This document shows positions 6,151 to 16,162 of a stretch of 64,000 bases of DNA, in pieces. Source of the DNA: Acinetobacter sp. ANC 4173 (GTDB lineage: Bacteria; Pseudomonadota; Gammaproteobacteria; Pseudomonadales; Moraxellaceae). How positions within the stretch are numbered: the stretch's first letter is position 1; each line of letters begins with the position of its first letter. The stretch is taken from NCBI RefSeq assembly GCF_004331255.1, contig NZ_SJOF01000008.1, positions 1 to 64,000 on the forward strand. The letters run 5' to 3'. Under the pieces are notes generated by a model, which was not told the DNA's origin, searched no databases, and was given only the letters and a program-made list of their open reading frames with translations. The position numbers and the translations under genes are program-made.

Positions 6151-6480
6151 CTTTCAAAACCCCAACCTCAGCATAATATTTTATACCAAATAGTAAACTA
6201 AAATTATTGAATAGCCACTGATTTTGTAGACACCTTTTAATTAGTGGTGGACTGCCACCCCTCTCCTAGAAAAATTTAGTCTATATCCCTATGGTTTATT
6301 TAAAAACTTATTTTCTATCTTTACTAGGCTGTATGATCAAAATCATACTGACACTCAACACTGTAAATTTGAGAATGAATCTGTACGTACAGATTCATTC
6401 CCTGTCGCTAAAGATATTAGAAATAGCTACATAGAGTTTATTTCTAGCTTATTCAAATTTGTCGTTAAAATTAGGCTTTA
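6151..6480. other. Intergenic region with a 28-base perfect palindrome
   Basis: No gene is seen. Bases 6373-6400 form a perfect palindrome whose left half is GAATGAATCTGTAC, with no loop. It lies about 80 bases past the end of the minus-strand acetoin operon. It could act as a transcript-end hairpin for that operon, although no T-run follows, or as a protein-binding dyad. Confidence 0.6.
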
Positions 6481-7539
6481 CTACGGATGAACAATAATTT
6501 TTACAGCCGATTCATTATTATGAATCAGCGTTTCAAAGCCTTTAGAAACAAGATCATCTAATGCAATACGTTGGGTAATAAAAGGTTCTAGATTAATCTT
6601 ACCTTGCTCAACTAAGCGGATTGTTTCCTGATGATCATTGACATAAGCAATCGTGCCACGAATATCTAGCTCTTTCATAACCACACTATGCACATTAATT
6701 GTGGCAGGATGGCTCCAAATAGAAACAATGACGACCACCCCTGTTGGTTTCATCGCTGCCACCAGTGTATCCATGACTTTATTGACACTACTACATTCAA
6801 AAGCGACATCTACACCACGGTCTTCTGTAATTTTCATCACTTCAGCGACCACATCAACTTGTGATGGGTCTAGTACATAATCTGCAACACCCGCTTCTAT
6901 CGCTTTTTCTTTACGTTTTGCACTCAATTCAGTAATGATCACCGTGAGACCTTTGGCCTTTAAAATGGCTGATAAAAGTAAGCCTATAGGGCCTGCTCCA
7001 CCAACCAGTGCGATATCGCCAGCTTTTGCACCACTTCGCACATAGGCATGATGACCAACGGACAAAGGTTCTATCAACGCTGCTTGATCTAAGGGAATAT
7101 CATTTGAAATAGGATGTACCCAACGTCGTTGAACCGCAATTTTTTCAGAAAGACCACCACCGCGTCCGCCTAAACCAATAAAGTTCATATTTTTTGATAA
7201 ATGATACTTATCATTGGGGCCAGTCGGCACATCGTCAGCAATAATGTAGGGTTCAACTACGACATGTTGCCCAATTTGGATATCATCAACACCTTCACCA
7301 ACTGCATAAACCACGCCTGAAAATTCATGTCCCATTGTTACAGGTGCAGATTCTCCCGAAATTGGATGTGGATGACCACAAGGTGGAATAAAAATAGGGC
7401 CTTCCATGAATTCATGTAAATCTGTACCGCAAATACCGCACCATGCAACTTGAATTCCAACTGTGCCTGGAAGTACTTTCGGTTCAGGAATATCTTCAAT
7501 CCGAATATCCCCTCGATCATAAAAACGAGCTGCTTTCAT
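6481..7539 (-). CDS. bdhA: 2,3-butanediol dehydrogenase (zinc-type alcohol dehydrogenase)
   Basis: A 352-residue medium-chain alcohol dehydrogenase, probably interconverting 2,3-butanediol and acetoin with NAD(H). The N-terminal catalytic-zinc region shows CGICGTDLHEF and GHEFSGVV, and the nucleotide-binding domain has VGGAGPIGLL near residues 178-187. It is the last gene of the minus-strand acetoin operon, after an acetoin reductase and the three-part acetoin dehydrogenase, which fixes the substrate class. AAGGAA lies six bases upstream of the start. Stereospecificity cannot be read from sequence. Confidence 0.85.
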   Translation of the reverse strand: MKAARFYDRGDIRIEDIPEPKVLPGTVGIQVAWCGICGTDLHEFMEGPIFIPPCGHPHPISGESAPVTMGHEFSGVVYAVGEGVDDIQIGQHVVVEPYIIADDVPTGPNDKYHLSKNMNFIGLGGRGGGLSEKIAVQRRWVHPISNDIPLDQAALIEPLSVGHHAYVRSGAKAGDIALVGGAGPIGLLLSAILKAKGLTVIITELSAKRKEKAIEAGVADYVLDPSQVDVVAEVMKITEDRGVDVAFECSSVNKVMDTLVAAMKPTGVVVIVSIWSHPATINVHSVVMKELDIRGTIAYVNDHQETIRLVEQGKINLEPFITQRIALDDLVSKGFETLIHNNESAVKIIVHP

Positions 7540-7560
7540 TATTTATTCCTTATGTTGATA

Positions 7561-8346
7561 TTAACGGTAAACCATTCCACCATCTGTCAAAATAGACTGA
7601 CCTGTAATGTAGTTTGCATCCTCGCTGGCTAAAAATGCAACTAATGCAGCCACGTCATCTGGTGTTTCAGCACGTCCTAAAGCAATACCATCTACATATT
7701 TTTTATACGTTTGACCAATTGGTGCGCCTGTAATTTCAGAGAACCGCTGATCTATTTCGACCCACATGTCTGTACCTACAACACCCGGACAATAGCTATT
7801 TACAGTAATTTTAGCACTGGCATATTCTTTAGCCGCAGCTTGCGTCAATGCACGAACTGCAAATTTAGTTGCCGAATAAACACCGAGTAAAGCAAAACCT
7901 TCATGGCCTGCGATTGAGCACGCATTAATAATTTTTCCAGCCTGTTGACGTTGTTTAAATTTATTTGCTGCGGCTTGAATCCCCCAAAGTACACCACCAA
8001 CATTGATGTTCATAATTTGGTTAAATTCACTCGGTGTTACTTCTGCCAATGCTTTGACTTGGGCAATACCTGCATTATTGATCATGATATCAAAACCATT
8101 AAGTGTCGATTCGGCATGATCAATTGCATGACTTACTTGTATTGGATCTGAAATATCCGCAATAAATGTGGTGGCTTTTACGCCAAAGGCTTCGATCTCT
8201 TGTTGAACAGCATTTAACTTTTCTTGATGAAGATCGACCAAAGCAATATGAACACCTTCTTGCGCCAAACGTAAAGCAATACCGCGTCCAATTCCTTGTG
8301 CCGCACCCGTAATTAATGCAACTTTATTGTTTAAACCTCTAGGCAT
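7561..8346 (-). CDS. budC: Acetoin/diacetyl reductase (short-chain dehydrogenase)
   Basis: A 261-residue classical short-chain dehydrogenase. The cofactor motif GAAQGIG sits near residues 14-20, NNAGIA follows, then the catalytic Ser (ACSIAG) and YSATK pair. Homologues of this length that end in a Gly-rich GMVYR-type tail are (S)-acetoin forming diacetyl reductases, also called meso-2,3-butanediol dehydrogenases. It lies 11 bases after lpd and 21 bases before bdhA. Together with bdhA it would feed butanediol isomers into acetoin for the dehydrogenase complex. Exact stereochemistry is uncertain. Confidence 0.8.
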   Translation of the reverse strand: MPRGLNNKVALITGAAQGIGRGIALRLAQEGVHIALVDLHQEKLNAVQQEIEAFGVKATTFIADISDPIQVSHAIDHAESTLNGFDIMINNAGIAQVKALAEVTPSEFNQIMNINVGGVLWGIQAAANKFKQRQQAGKIINACSIAGHEGFALLGVYSATKFAVRALTQAAAKEYASAKITVNSYCPGVVGTDMWVEIDQRFSEITGAPIGQTYKKYVDGIALGRAETPDDVAALVAFLASEDANYITGQSILTDGGMVYR

Positions 8347-8357
8347 GTTGCGACTCC

Positions 8358-9758
8358 TTAAATATGGATTGCACGTTGCATTGCCGACAAGACCGACTCA
8401 TGCATCGCCTCAGATAAAGTAGGATGAGGGAAAATGACCTGTGCTAAGCTTTCATCCGTTGCTTCTAGGTATTTTGCGATGGCAAAACCTTGAATGTGTT
8501 CGGTGACTTCATGTCCGACCATGTGAGCACCCAACAATTCACCCGTTTCCTGACTAAAAATGGTTTTAACAAATCCTGCGCTATCGCCCAAAGCCAATGC
8601 TTTACCATTGGCTTGTAAAGGGAACTTACCCACATTAATATTCAAGCCCGCAGCTTTTGCTTTCTGTTCTGTCAAACCAATACTGGCCACTTGAGGATGG
8701 GTAAAGATACAGCCTGGAATTTGTGTACGATCTAAAGCATGTACATGACTCAGTCCTGCAATTTTCTCCACACAAAGAATGGCTTCATGACTGGCTTTGT
8801 GTGCCAAACACGGTGCGCCTGCGACATCGCCAATTGCATAAACGCCGACAACATTGGTTTTACACCATGAATTGACTTTAATAAAACCATTTTCAAATTC
8901 AATCCCCAAAGCTTCTAGACCCAGATTTTCAGCATTCGGTTTCACGCCAATAGCCGAAAGTACCTTTTCAACAGTAATGATTTGCACACCTGTGGCAGTT
9001 TCAATATGACAATGCACTTGAGCCTGATCAGTTTCTATTTTTTTTACCGTTGCTTCGGTTAAAACCTGCATACCCTGCTGTTCAAATTGCTTTTGTACAT
9101 ACTTGGCAACTTCAATGTCTTCGCTAGGGAGAATCTGCTTGGCTATATCAACCAAGGTGACTTGGCAACCTAAGTCTTGGTATAGGCTTGCAAACTCACT
9201 GCCTATAGCACCCGAACCAATGACCAGTAAAGACTTTGGTAATTGTTCTGGAACTAAAGCCTCTTTATAACTCCAGACCTGATCACCATCTACAGGAATA
9301 TGAGGCAAATTAGCCGCACGTGCACCTGTTGCGACAATAATATGCGGTGCAGAAATCTGCTGTTTTTGACCATTCGCATCTGTAAGCTCTAATTGCTCTT
9401 TGGCAATAAATTGGGCTACTGCATTAAAAACAGTGATTTGATTTTTTTTCAATAATTGACCGATACCTTGTATCAGTTGTTCAGAAACCTGTCTGCTATG
9501 ATGGACCAGTTTTTGAATGTCAAAATCAACCGTGTTAAGCGTAAAGCCAAACTGCTCTGCGTGTTTGAACTGCTGCGCAAGCGCAGCCCCGCTCAATAAT
9601 GCCTTGGTTGGAATACATCCCCAATTAAGACACACTCCGCCTAAGTGTTGTTTTTCAACGATTGCAGTTTTTAATCCCAGTTGCGCTGCGCGAATCGCAG
9701 CGACATATCCTCCAGGACCAGCACCAATAACCACAAGATCAAATTGTGTATCTGACAT
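8358..9758 (-). CDS. lpd: Dihydrolipoyl dehydrogenase (E3) of the acetoin complex
   Basis: A 466-residue FAD- and NAD-dependent disulfide oxidoreductase that reoxidises the lipoyl arm of AcoC. FAD motif GAGPGG occurs near residue 13. The redox-active pair lies in [13 protein letters not shown], a second dinucleotide fold has GSGAIGSE, and the C-terminal [12 protein letters not shown] supplies the catalytic His-Glu. It follows acoC by 11 bases. Gene order acoA-acoB-acoC-lpd shows it is the dedicated E3 of this operon rather than the housekeeping copy. Confidence 0.9.
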   Translation of the reverse strand: MSDTQFDLVVIGAGPGGYVAAIRAAQLGLKTAIVEKQHLGGVCLNWGCIPTKALLSGAALAQQFKHAEQFGFTLNTVDFDIQKLVHHSRQVSEQLIQGIGQLLKKNQITVFNAVAQFIAKEQLELTDANGQKQQISAPHIIVATGARAANLPHIPVDGDQVWSYKEALVPEQLPKSLLVIGSGAIGSEFASLYQDLGCQVTLVDIAKQILPSEDIEVAKYVQKQFEQQGMQVLTEATVKKIETDQAQVHCHIETATGVQIITVEKVLSAIGVKPNAENLGLEALGIEFENGFIKVNSWCKTNVVGVYAIGDVAGAPCLAHKASHEAILCVEKIAGLSHVHALDRTQIPGCIFTHPQVASIGLTEQKAKAAGLNINVGKFPLQANGKALALGDSAGFVKTIFSQETGELLGAHMVGHEVTEHIQGFAIAKYLEATDESLAQVIFPHPTLSEAMHESVLSAMQRAIHI

Positions 9759-9769
9759 GGCTGTTCCTC

Positions 9770-11305
9770 CTACACCAAAATTAATGCAGGATTTTCGACA
9801 AACTGCTTAAACGCCGATAGGAATTGGGCACCCAACGCACCATCAATGACACGATGATCACAAGACAATGTTGCTGTGACCATTTGACGAACAACAATCT
9901 CATCATTTTCGACGACAGCACGTTTCTCTGCTGCACCTAAGGCCAGAATTGCACCTTGAGGCGGGTTAATAATGGCATCAAACTGTTGAATACCAAGCAT
10001 TCCCAAATTGGAAATACTGAAACTGCCGCCTTGAAACTCATCAGGTGCTAATTTTCCAGTTTTGGCACGTGTCGCCAGATCACGCATATCATTGGAAATT
10101 TGCGCCAAAGATTTACGGTTCGCTGCTTTAATAATTGGCGTGATCAGTCCGTTTTCGATGGCCACGGCAACAGAAATATCAGCCTGTTCAAACTGTAAAA
10201 TTTGCTGATTTTCTTCATCAAACTGAACATTGACCTGTGGAACTTTGATCAGTGCAGCAGCTGCAGCTTTAATCAGCATATCGTTAATGGACAGCTTGAC
10301 TTGCGGTACGGTACTGTTAATTTGCTGACGCAAAGCCTGAACCGACTCAACATTTAAGTCTATCGTTAAGCGAAAATGTGGTGCATTGCGTTTTGCTGCT
10401 TGTAGCCGTGAAGCGATTGCTTTACGCATACCATTCATAGCCACGGTGGTGAATTTTACTGACTCTGTTGGATGCGCATGCTCAGCATGTTGAGCTTGTA
10501 CAGGGTTTTCACGTTGATATACTGCTTCAACATCTTCCTTACAGACTCGTCCACGTGAACCCGATGCACGACAATCATGCAAATTAATGCCCCATTGTTT
10601 TGCCAAACGGCGGGCAACAGGTGTTGCTAGAACATAACTATCATCTGCTTTAGATTTCGCGGCTTTTGTACTGGCTTGATGACGTACATCTGGCCAAGAA
10701 CCGCCAGCAGCTTGAACTACGGCCTGAATATCTTGAACACTAATACGGCCTTCACGTCCAGAACCAGTAATCTGAGACAAGTTTACATTATGCTTTTCAG
10801 CCAATTTCAAGGCATGTGGCGTTGCAAAAATATCATCGCTTTGTTGGAAGCCTTGTAATGCAGCAGGAATTGAATATCCACCCTGAGGCACAGCTTTTGA
10901 TCTATGACCAACACTGTTCTGTTTAGGAGCAGCTTGTACTTTGGTTTCAACTTGAGCTAAAGCTACTTTTTCAGGAACCGCTGCTACCACTTTATTTTCA
11001 GTTACAGCAGGTGTTCCACCTAAGGACTGTGCAAATGCTGCAACTTCTGCATCGGAAACTTGAGCGTCTGCACAAATTGCAATGACTCCACCTACGACCA
11101 GGGTGTCGCCATCTTTAGCAATAATTTTTCGTAGCAAGCCATCGAAAGGCGCTTCTAGAACATTGACGATTTTTGTGGTTTCAATTTCACAAATTTCCTG
11201 CCCTTTACTAAATTGCGTACCTTCCTGAATCAGCCATTGGGCAATCGTGCCCTCTTCCATGGACAAACCCCATTTTGGGATTTCTAAGGTTTTAATTTCG
11301 CTCAT
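9770..11305 (-). CDS. acoC: Acetoin dehydrogenase E2 (dihydrolipoamide acetyltransferase)
   Basis: A 511-residue acyltransferase that moves the acetyl group from E1 to CoA. Domains in order are one lipoyl domain (residues 1-80, lipoyl-lysine in IETTKIVN, Lys45), a first peripheral-subunit-binding domain (about 160-197), a second one (about 226-263), and the catalytic domain with DHRVIDG (His484, Asp488). Linkers are rich in Ala, Lys and Gln. Two subunit-binding domains in series after a single lipoyl domain are less usual than one. Stop and start are one base from acoB, so the genes are co-translated. Confidence 0.9.
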   Translation of the reverse strand: MSEIKTLEIPKWGLSMEEGTIAQWLIQEGTQFSKGQEICEIETTKIVNVLEAPFDGLLRKIIAKDGDTLVVGGVIAICADAQVSDAEVAAFAQSLGGTPAVTENKVVAAVPEKVALAQVETKVQAAPKQNSVGHRSKAVPQGGYSIPAALQGFQQSDDIFATPHALKLAEKHNVNLSQITGSGREGRISVQDIQAVVQAAGGSWPDVRHQASTKAAKSKADDSYVLATPVARRLAKQWGINLHDCRASGSRGRVCKEDVEAVYQRENPVQAQHAEHAHPTESVKFTTVAMNGMRKAIASRLQAAKRNAPHFRLTIDLNVESVQALRQQINSTVPQVKLSINDMLIKAAAAALIKVPQVNVQFDEENQQILQFEQADISVAVAIENGLITPIIKAANRKSLAQISNDMRDLATRAKTGKLAPDEFQGGSFSISNLGMLGIQQFDAIINPPQGAILALGAAEKRAVVENDEIVVRQMVTATLSCDHRVIDGALGAQFLSAFKQFVENPALILV

Positions 11306-11306
11306 C

Positions 11307-12326
11307 CTAAGCCTCCAACGTCTTACGTACAGCCTGTTCGATGCGTTCTACACTTGGTAGCCATTCTTTTTCTAATACTGGTGAAAATGGTACGGGTGAG
11401 TGCGGTGGAGTGACTAACTCGATTGGGGCTTTAAGATAATGAAAGCCTTTCTGGGCGATAAGCGCAGCCACATCATGTCCAAAACCACAACGCGCCGCAG
11501 ATTCATCTACAATCACCACACGACCTGTTGAAGCCACTGACTCTAAAATGCCATCTTCGTCTAATGGAGAAATGGTTCTAGGGTCAACCACTTCAACCGA
11601 AATGCCTTCTTTTGCGAGCTTGTCAGCCACTTCATTGGCACGATGCACCATCAGGCTTAAGGCAATAATGGTAATATCAGTGCCTTCACGAGTATAATTT
11701 GCGACACCAAAAGGAATGGTGTAAGCCTCATCTGGTACTTCGCCCTTAATGTCATACAACAATTTGTGTTCACAAAAGACCACTGGGTCATCATCTCGAA
11801 TGGCTTGAATCAATAACCCTTTCACATCATAGGCGCTCGAAGGCACCACGACTTTTAAACCAGGCACTGAGGCAAACACGTTATATGGAGACTGGGAGTG
11901 CTGTGCTGCGGCGGAAAAACCTGCACCAATCATGCCTCGTACGACCAGTGGAGCTTTGGCTTTGCCACCAAACATATAGCGGAATTTAGCCGCTTGGTTA
12001 TACAGCATGTCATAACACACACCATAAAAATCCATGAACATTAAATCGGCCACAGGTCTTAAACCCGTTGCAGCAGCACCTGCTGCCATACCAATAATCG
12101 CCGACTCTGTAATTGGAGTATCAATGACTCGTTCAGAACCAAATTCAGTCCATAAGCCTTTGGTTACACCAAGTACACCGCCAAAACCTTCCAGTTTATT
12201 CTCATCGGTATTTTTACCACCATGCCCACCACGTACATCTTCACCGACTACAATGACACTTGGGTCACGGCGCATTTCTAATTCAATTGCTTCTTTAATC
12301 GCATTTCGATAACTTTTATTTGGCAT
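11307..12326 (-). CDS. acoB: Acetoin dehydrogenase E1 beta subunit
   Basis: A 339-residue transketolase-like beta subunit with the usual N-terminal ALEMRRDPSVIVVGEDV-like opening (AIELEMRRDPSVIVVGEDVR), a central FAEVMF-type segment and the C-terminal swivel domain ending near VERIEQAVRKTLEA. With AcoA it forms the thiamine-diphosphate-dependent heterotetramer that cleaves acetoin to acetaldehyde and a hydroxyethyl group. It follows acoA by 15 bases. Its length matches the family. Confidence 0.9.
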   Translation of the reverse strand: MPNKSYRNAIKEAIELEMRRDPSVIVVGEDVRGGHGGKNTDENKLEGFGGVLGVTKGLWTEFGSERVIDTPITESAIIGMAAGAAATGLRPVADLMFMDFYGVCYDMLYNQAAKFRYMFGGKAKAPLVVRGMIGAGFSAAAQHSQSPYNVFASVPGLKVVVPSSAYDVKGLLIQAIRDDDPVVFCEHKLLYDIKGEVPDEAYTIPFGVANYTREGTDITIIALSLMVHRANEVADKLAKEGISVEVVDPRTISPLDEDGILESVASTGRVVIVDESAARCGFGHDVAALIAQKGFHYLKAPIELVTPPHSPVPFSPVLEKEWLPSVERIEQAVRKTLEA

Positions 12327-12341
12327 TTTTCTACTATTCCT

Positions 12342-13304
12342 TTAGTAAGAGACGTAAACATCAGTAAGTAACTGAGAGACTTCTGGGTACTTAGCGGCGC
12401 GTGCTTTTGCAACGGCATCGTCTACATTGGCTTTAGATTGAGCATCTATCGCATCCAGTTTGGCTTCGTCAATTTTGCCTTTGACTTTTTCACGGAATAT
12501 TTTCAATGGGTCTTTATGTTCTTTGACATAATCCAGCTCTTCTTTAGAACGGATAAGCCCCGGATCACCTTCAAAATGTCCATAAAAACGGTTGGTTACT
12601 GTTTCAATCACACTCGGACCTTCTCCACGGCGGGCACGTTCAATGGCTTTTTGTGCAACTTCATACACTGCAAAAAAGTCTGTTCCGTCTACTTTTTCAG
12701 CAGGTAAGCCAAAACCTGCTGCTCGGCCTGCAATGTCTTTACTGCCTACGGCATAGTCATGTGCAGTACCTTCACCAAAGCCATTGTTTTCAAAAACAAA
12801 AATGACAGGAAGCTTTAACACCACAGCCATATTAATGGCTTCAAAAGTTAAGCCTTGATTTGACCCGCCATCACCGGTAAATGACAGACCAATCCCACCA
12901 TTCTTGAGCGTTTTGGCACTTAAAGCTGCCCCAATCGCTAAAGGTGGGCCACCACCCACAATACCGTTTGCGCCCAACATGCCTTTATCTAAGTCCGCAA
13001 TGTGCATTGAGCCGCCTTTACCACGACACAAACCATCATCTTTGCCAAAAATTTCTAGCATCATGGCGTGAATATCGCAGCCCTTAGCAATACAATGTCC
13101 GTGACCACGATGCGTTGATGTAATGAAGTCCTTATCTGTTAAATTTTCACAAATCCCTACTGCAACAGCTTCCTCACCGCTATATAAATGGATGAAACCG
13201 GGAATATCACCAGTATTGTTTTCATCGTGAAGTCGATCCTCAAATTCACGAATGTCGCGCATTCTTTTGTATGCTGCTAGCAATTGCTCTTCCGTTAATT
13301 GCAT
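12342..13304 (-). CDS. acoA: Acetoin dehydrogenase E1 alpha subunit
   Basis: A 320-residue thiamine diphosphate enzyme subunit. The cofactor motif runs from GDGGSNQG to NNGFGEG at about residues 144-178. RGHGHCIAKG and the phosphorylation-loop-like FYGHFEGDP are also visible. It is the first gene of a six-gene minus-strand operon (acoA, acoB, acoC, lpd, budC, bdhA). Its 5' leader holds a 9-bp hairpin at 13336-13363, and the divergent gene is lipA. Length is at the short end for E1 alpha proteins but typical of AcoA. Confidence 0.9.
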   Translation of the reverse strand: MQLTEEQLLAAYKRMRDIREFEDRLHDENNTGDIPGFIHLYSGEEAVAVGICENLTDKDFITSTHRGHGHCIAKGCDIHAMMLEIFGKDDGLCRGKGGSMHIADLDKGMLGANGIVGGGPPLAIGAALSAKTLKNGGIGLSFTGDGGSNQGLTFEAINMAVVLKLPVIFVFENNGFGEGTAHDYAVGSKDIAGRAAGFGLPAEKVDGTDFFAVYEVAQKAIERARRGEGPSVIETVTNRFYGHFEGDPGLIRSKEELDYVKEHKDPLKIFREKVKGKIDEAKLDAIDAQSKANVDDAVAKARAAKYPEVSQLLTDVYVSY

Positions 13305-13646
13305 ATCTTTGTTCCTTATTAACTACGCTTAAAAGAAAATCCAAAAATGAAGGGTTGGATTTTTAAACCGTATATTTATATAAAGATATTTTTATTTAAT
13401 TTCATATTAGACTAAAAAAATATAATGCATAAAAAGATGAGATAAATATTAAAAACAGAAGGTTATGAACTTAAAAATTTTTGTAAAATTTTACAATAGT
13501 TCAATCACATATGAAAACAAACCTTTAACCAACCTTTATTTTATATGATAAGTTTTTTGCACTGTTTTAATATTATTAATGCAACTAAAAGAGCTTATTT
13601 AATATCAGGATCTATATTAATTGTTTTAAACGACGGAGTGTTTTAA
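13305..13646. promoter_or_regulatory. acoA-lipA divergent control region
   Basis: This 342-base AT-rich gap holds the promoters of both transcription units. AAAATCCAA (13336-13344) pairs with TTGGATTTT (13355-13363), a hairpin in the acoA leader. TTGTAAAATTTTACAA at 13481-13496 is a perfect 16-base dyad suited to a dimeric regulator. AACCTTTAACCAACCTTTA at about 13520 is a direct repeat. I saw no convincing -24/-12 sigma-54 pair, which matters because AcoR-type activators normally need one. Confidence 0.5.
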
Positions 13647-14621
13647 ATGGATTTAAATAACACAGTATTAACAGGAAAGAAGTTACGTGGCGCTGAAAAA
13701 ATGGCACGTATTCCGATTAAAGTTGTTCCAACGGAAACGACACCAAAAAAACCAGAATGGATTCGGACCAAAATTAGTCAACCTGAAGACGTTCAAATCA
13801 TTAAGGATTTATTACGGCAACAAAAACTACATACGGTTTGTGAAGAAGCGGCTTGCCCTAACTTGCCGCAATGTTTTGGCAGTGGGACAGCAACATTCAT
13901 GATTATGGGAGATATTTGTACTCGACGCTGTCCATTCTGCGATGTTGCTCATGGTCGTCCTAATATCCTAGATATTAATGAGCCAAAGCATCTGGCTGAA
14001 ACAGTCAAGAATCTAAATTTAAAGTATGTCGTGATCACTTCGGTTGATCGAGACGATTTAAAAGATGGTGGTGCACAGCATTTTGCCGATTGCATTCGAG
14101 AAATTCGTCAAACCAGTCCAGAGACTTTGATCGAAATTTTGGTTCCTGATTTTCGTGGTCGTGCAGATATTGCCCTTAAGATTCTGAGCCAAAACCCACC
14201 GGATGTCTTTAACCACAATATTGAAACCGTTCCACGTCTATATAAAGCCATGCGACCGGGATCTAACTATCAGCATTCATTGGATTTACTCAAAAAATTT
14301 AAACACTACTGTCCTGACATTCCAACCAAATGCGGTTTGATGGTCGGTTTGGGAGAAGTCGAGGCTGAGGTTATCGTGTTATTAAATGATTTGAAAGATT
14401 ATCAAGTGGACTATGTCACAATCGGTCAATATTTACAGCCATCCAAATCTCATGCGCCAATTCATCGCTTTGTTACATTGCAAGAGTTTAAGCACTATCA
14501 AACGCATGGAGAGCGCTTAGCGTTTAAAAATATTTGGAGTGCGCCATTGGTGCGATCAAGTTATTTTGCAGACCGTCAGTATCATGGTGAGGCCGTCCCT
14601 AACCCTTACATGAGCGAATGA
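13647..14621 (+). CDS. lipA: Lipoyl synthase (radical SAM)
   Basis: A 324-residue enzyme that inserts two sulfurs into octanoyl groups on lipoyl domains. The auxiliary cluster motif [12 protein letters not shown] (near 71-82) and the radical-SAM motif CTRRCPFC (near 97-104) are both intact, and the conserved C-terminal RSSYFAD is present. GGAG lies eight bases before the start. It is divergent from the aco operon and presumably supplies lipoate to AcoC. Because Acinetobacter normally has a housekeeping lipA elsewhere, this is probably a dedicated second copy; that cannot be checked within the window. Confidence 0.9.
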   Translation: MDLNNTVLTGKKLRGAEKMARIPIKVVPTETTPKKPEWIRTKISQPEDVQIIKDLLRQQKLHTVCEEAACPNLPQCFGSGTATFMIMGDICTRRCPFCDVAHGRPNILDINEPKHLAETVKNLNLKYVVITSVDRDDLKDGGAQHFADCIREIRQTSPETLIEILVPDFRGRADIALKILSQNPPDVFNHNIETVPRLYKAMRPGSNYQHSLDLLKKFKHYCPDIPTKCGLMVGLGEVEAEVIVLLNDLKDYQVDYVTIGQYLQPSKSHAPIHRFVTLQEFKHYQTHGERLAFKNIWSAPLVRSSYFADRQYHGEAVPNPYMSE

Positions 14622-14854
14622 CTTTTCATCATATTTACGTTTATTAACATTTCAGATGGAAATAGTCATTTTCAGCTCATAAGAACACTTTTAAAGTAAC
14701 TTAAAAGTTGGTAAAGCCAAAAGATATGCTTTAACCAAGCAAAGATAAAAGCATTTAAAATCTAAGCAAGAAGAAATGACGTAAATGACTATAAATTTGG
14801 AAACTCATTTCTAAAGTTTAAAAATATTACAGTCTCATCATAAAGGAATATGAT

Positions 14855-15946
14855 ATGAACCTGTTCAATACCGCATCTGCAAAACAGCTGCAAACGACGC
14901 ATTTAATTAATCAAACTACTGTGCATGCAGCCCCTGTTTTAGCATTGCCTCAAGAGGATCAAACGTCTTTATTCCGCCGCTCTATTCAGCATAATTATGC
15001 TGACTTACTCAAAATAGCGGATGATTCAGATATGGCGATTGGTCTTACAGATCATCATGGAACTCTCTTATGGACATGGAGTAGTTCAGCCATGCTTTCT
15101 TCTGCTGAACAGGTACATTTTATTGAGGGCGGACATTGGTCTACACAGGCAGTTGGAACCAATGCAATTGGTATGACGTTGAACAGCCAAATATCAAGTT
15201 GTGTCTATTCTCATGAAAACCAAATGGACAGTGTTCGTGATTGGGTGTGTTATGCCGCACCGATTTGGGACCCGACATCAGGACAATTTCACGGCATTAT
15301 TAACCTTTCCACAAAATACAAAAAACATACTCCTTTAGGACTGCTCGCAGTTGAACGCTGTGCAGATTTAATACAGCGAGCCATAAAACTTGAGCAGCAA
15401 AATTTTTTATACATTAAAGCGCTAGGTTCACCTTGGGTTCAATTTAATGGGCACACTTTAAACTTGAGTCACCGTCAAATTGAAATACTTTGCATTTTAG
15501 CTTTGTATCCCTATGGCATTGGTTTAGAAGAGTTACACTATGCCCTTTATGGTGAACGTAGTGTCAGCCTAAAAACCCTAAAGGCTGAACTTTCACAATT
15601 GCGGACTTTATTACCACATTGCATTGAAGCTCGTATTTATAGGCTGACCTGTGAGGTTCAATGTGATTTTTTACGTGCTGAACAATCCTTAAATGCGAAT
15701 CTTATTGCCAGTACATTTTCGCTATATAAAGGGAGCTTTTTATCTAAATCAGAAAGCCCTTTACTGAGTACCTGGAGGCATTGTTTTGATGCTCGTTTAA
15801 GCCAAATGATTTATCAAATAAAAGATATCGATCAATTGTTGCGAATTATTGGTCAAACTCACGATCGTATTGATGCAATACAACGCTTATTAGAACTCTT
15901 ACCGCAAGATAGCGCCCACCGTAGCTATTTCTTAAATCTGATTTAA
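14855..15946 (+). CDS. GAF-domain transcriptional regulator of acetoin genes (AcoR-like, no AAA+ domain)
   Basis: A 363-residue protein. Residues about 30-185 form a GAF-type sensor domain like that of AcoR, with GGHWSTQAVGTNAIGMTL and a later CYAAPIWDP segment typical of these activators. The rest is not a sigma-54 AAA+ domain: no GAFTGA or Walker motifs are present. Instead there is a winged-helix-like region (LSHRQIEILCILALYPYGIGL...LKAELSQLR). It follows lipA in the same direction after 233 bases. It probably senses acetoin and controls the aco operon through sigma-70 promoters. The role is inferred from the neighbourhood and the GAF domain. Confidence 0.65.
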   Translation: MNLFNTASAKQLQTTHLINQTTVHAAPVLALPQEDQTSLFRRSIQHNYADLLKIADDSDMAIGLTDHHGTLLWTWSSSAMLSSAEQVHFIEGGHWSTQAVGTNAIGMTLNSQISSCVYSHENQMDSVRDWVCYAAPIWDPTSGQFHGIINLSTKYKKHTPLGLLAVERCADLIQRAIKLEQQNFLYIKALGSPWVQFNGHTLNLSHRQIEILCILALYPYGIGLEELHYALYGERSVSLKTLKAELSQLRTLLPHCIEARIYRLTCEVQCDFLRAEQSLNANLIASTFSLYKGSFLSKSESPLLSTWRHCFDARLSQMIYQIKDIDQLLRIIGQTHDRIDAIQRLLELLPQDSAHRSYFLNLI

Positions 15947-16162
15947 ATCTGATTTATGGCTTTAATGCCAAAGCTTCATTGAATGAGTTTTTATTGTGTA
16001 ACAGATAGAAAAGGAAGCCCGATTATCTTGAGAGATAAAAAGAGTAAATCTATTGAACTCATAAACCATGATTATTTAAATTAAATCATCTATGGTTGTA
16101 AGATGTTGTAAATAAATAATAAATTTAAAAGTTATTGATGAAATTAATTTCAGGTAAACATA
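15947..16162. other. Intergenic region before structured repeat B
   Basis: AT-rich, with a short tandem repeat (TTTAAATCTGA twice) at the end of the regulator gene. No gene or clear terminator is seen. Confidence 0.5.

Noticed and set aside
13305..13646. A sigma-54 promoter for acoA, expected if AcoR were present
   Set aside because: I found no GG-N10-GC pair with the usual flanks at a sensible distance, and the regulator lacks the AAA+ domain.
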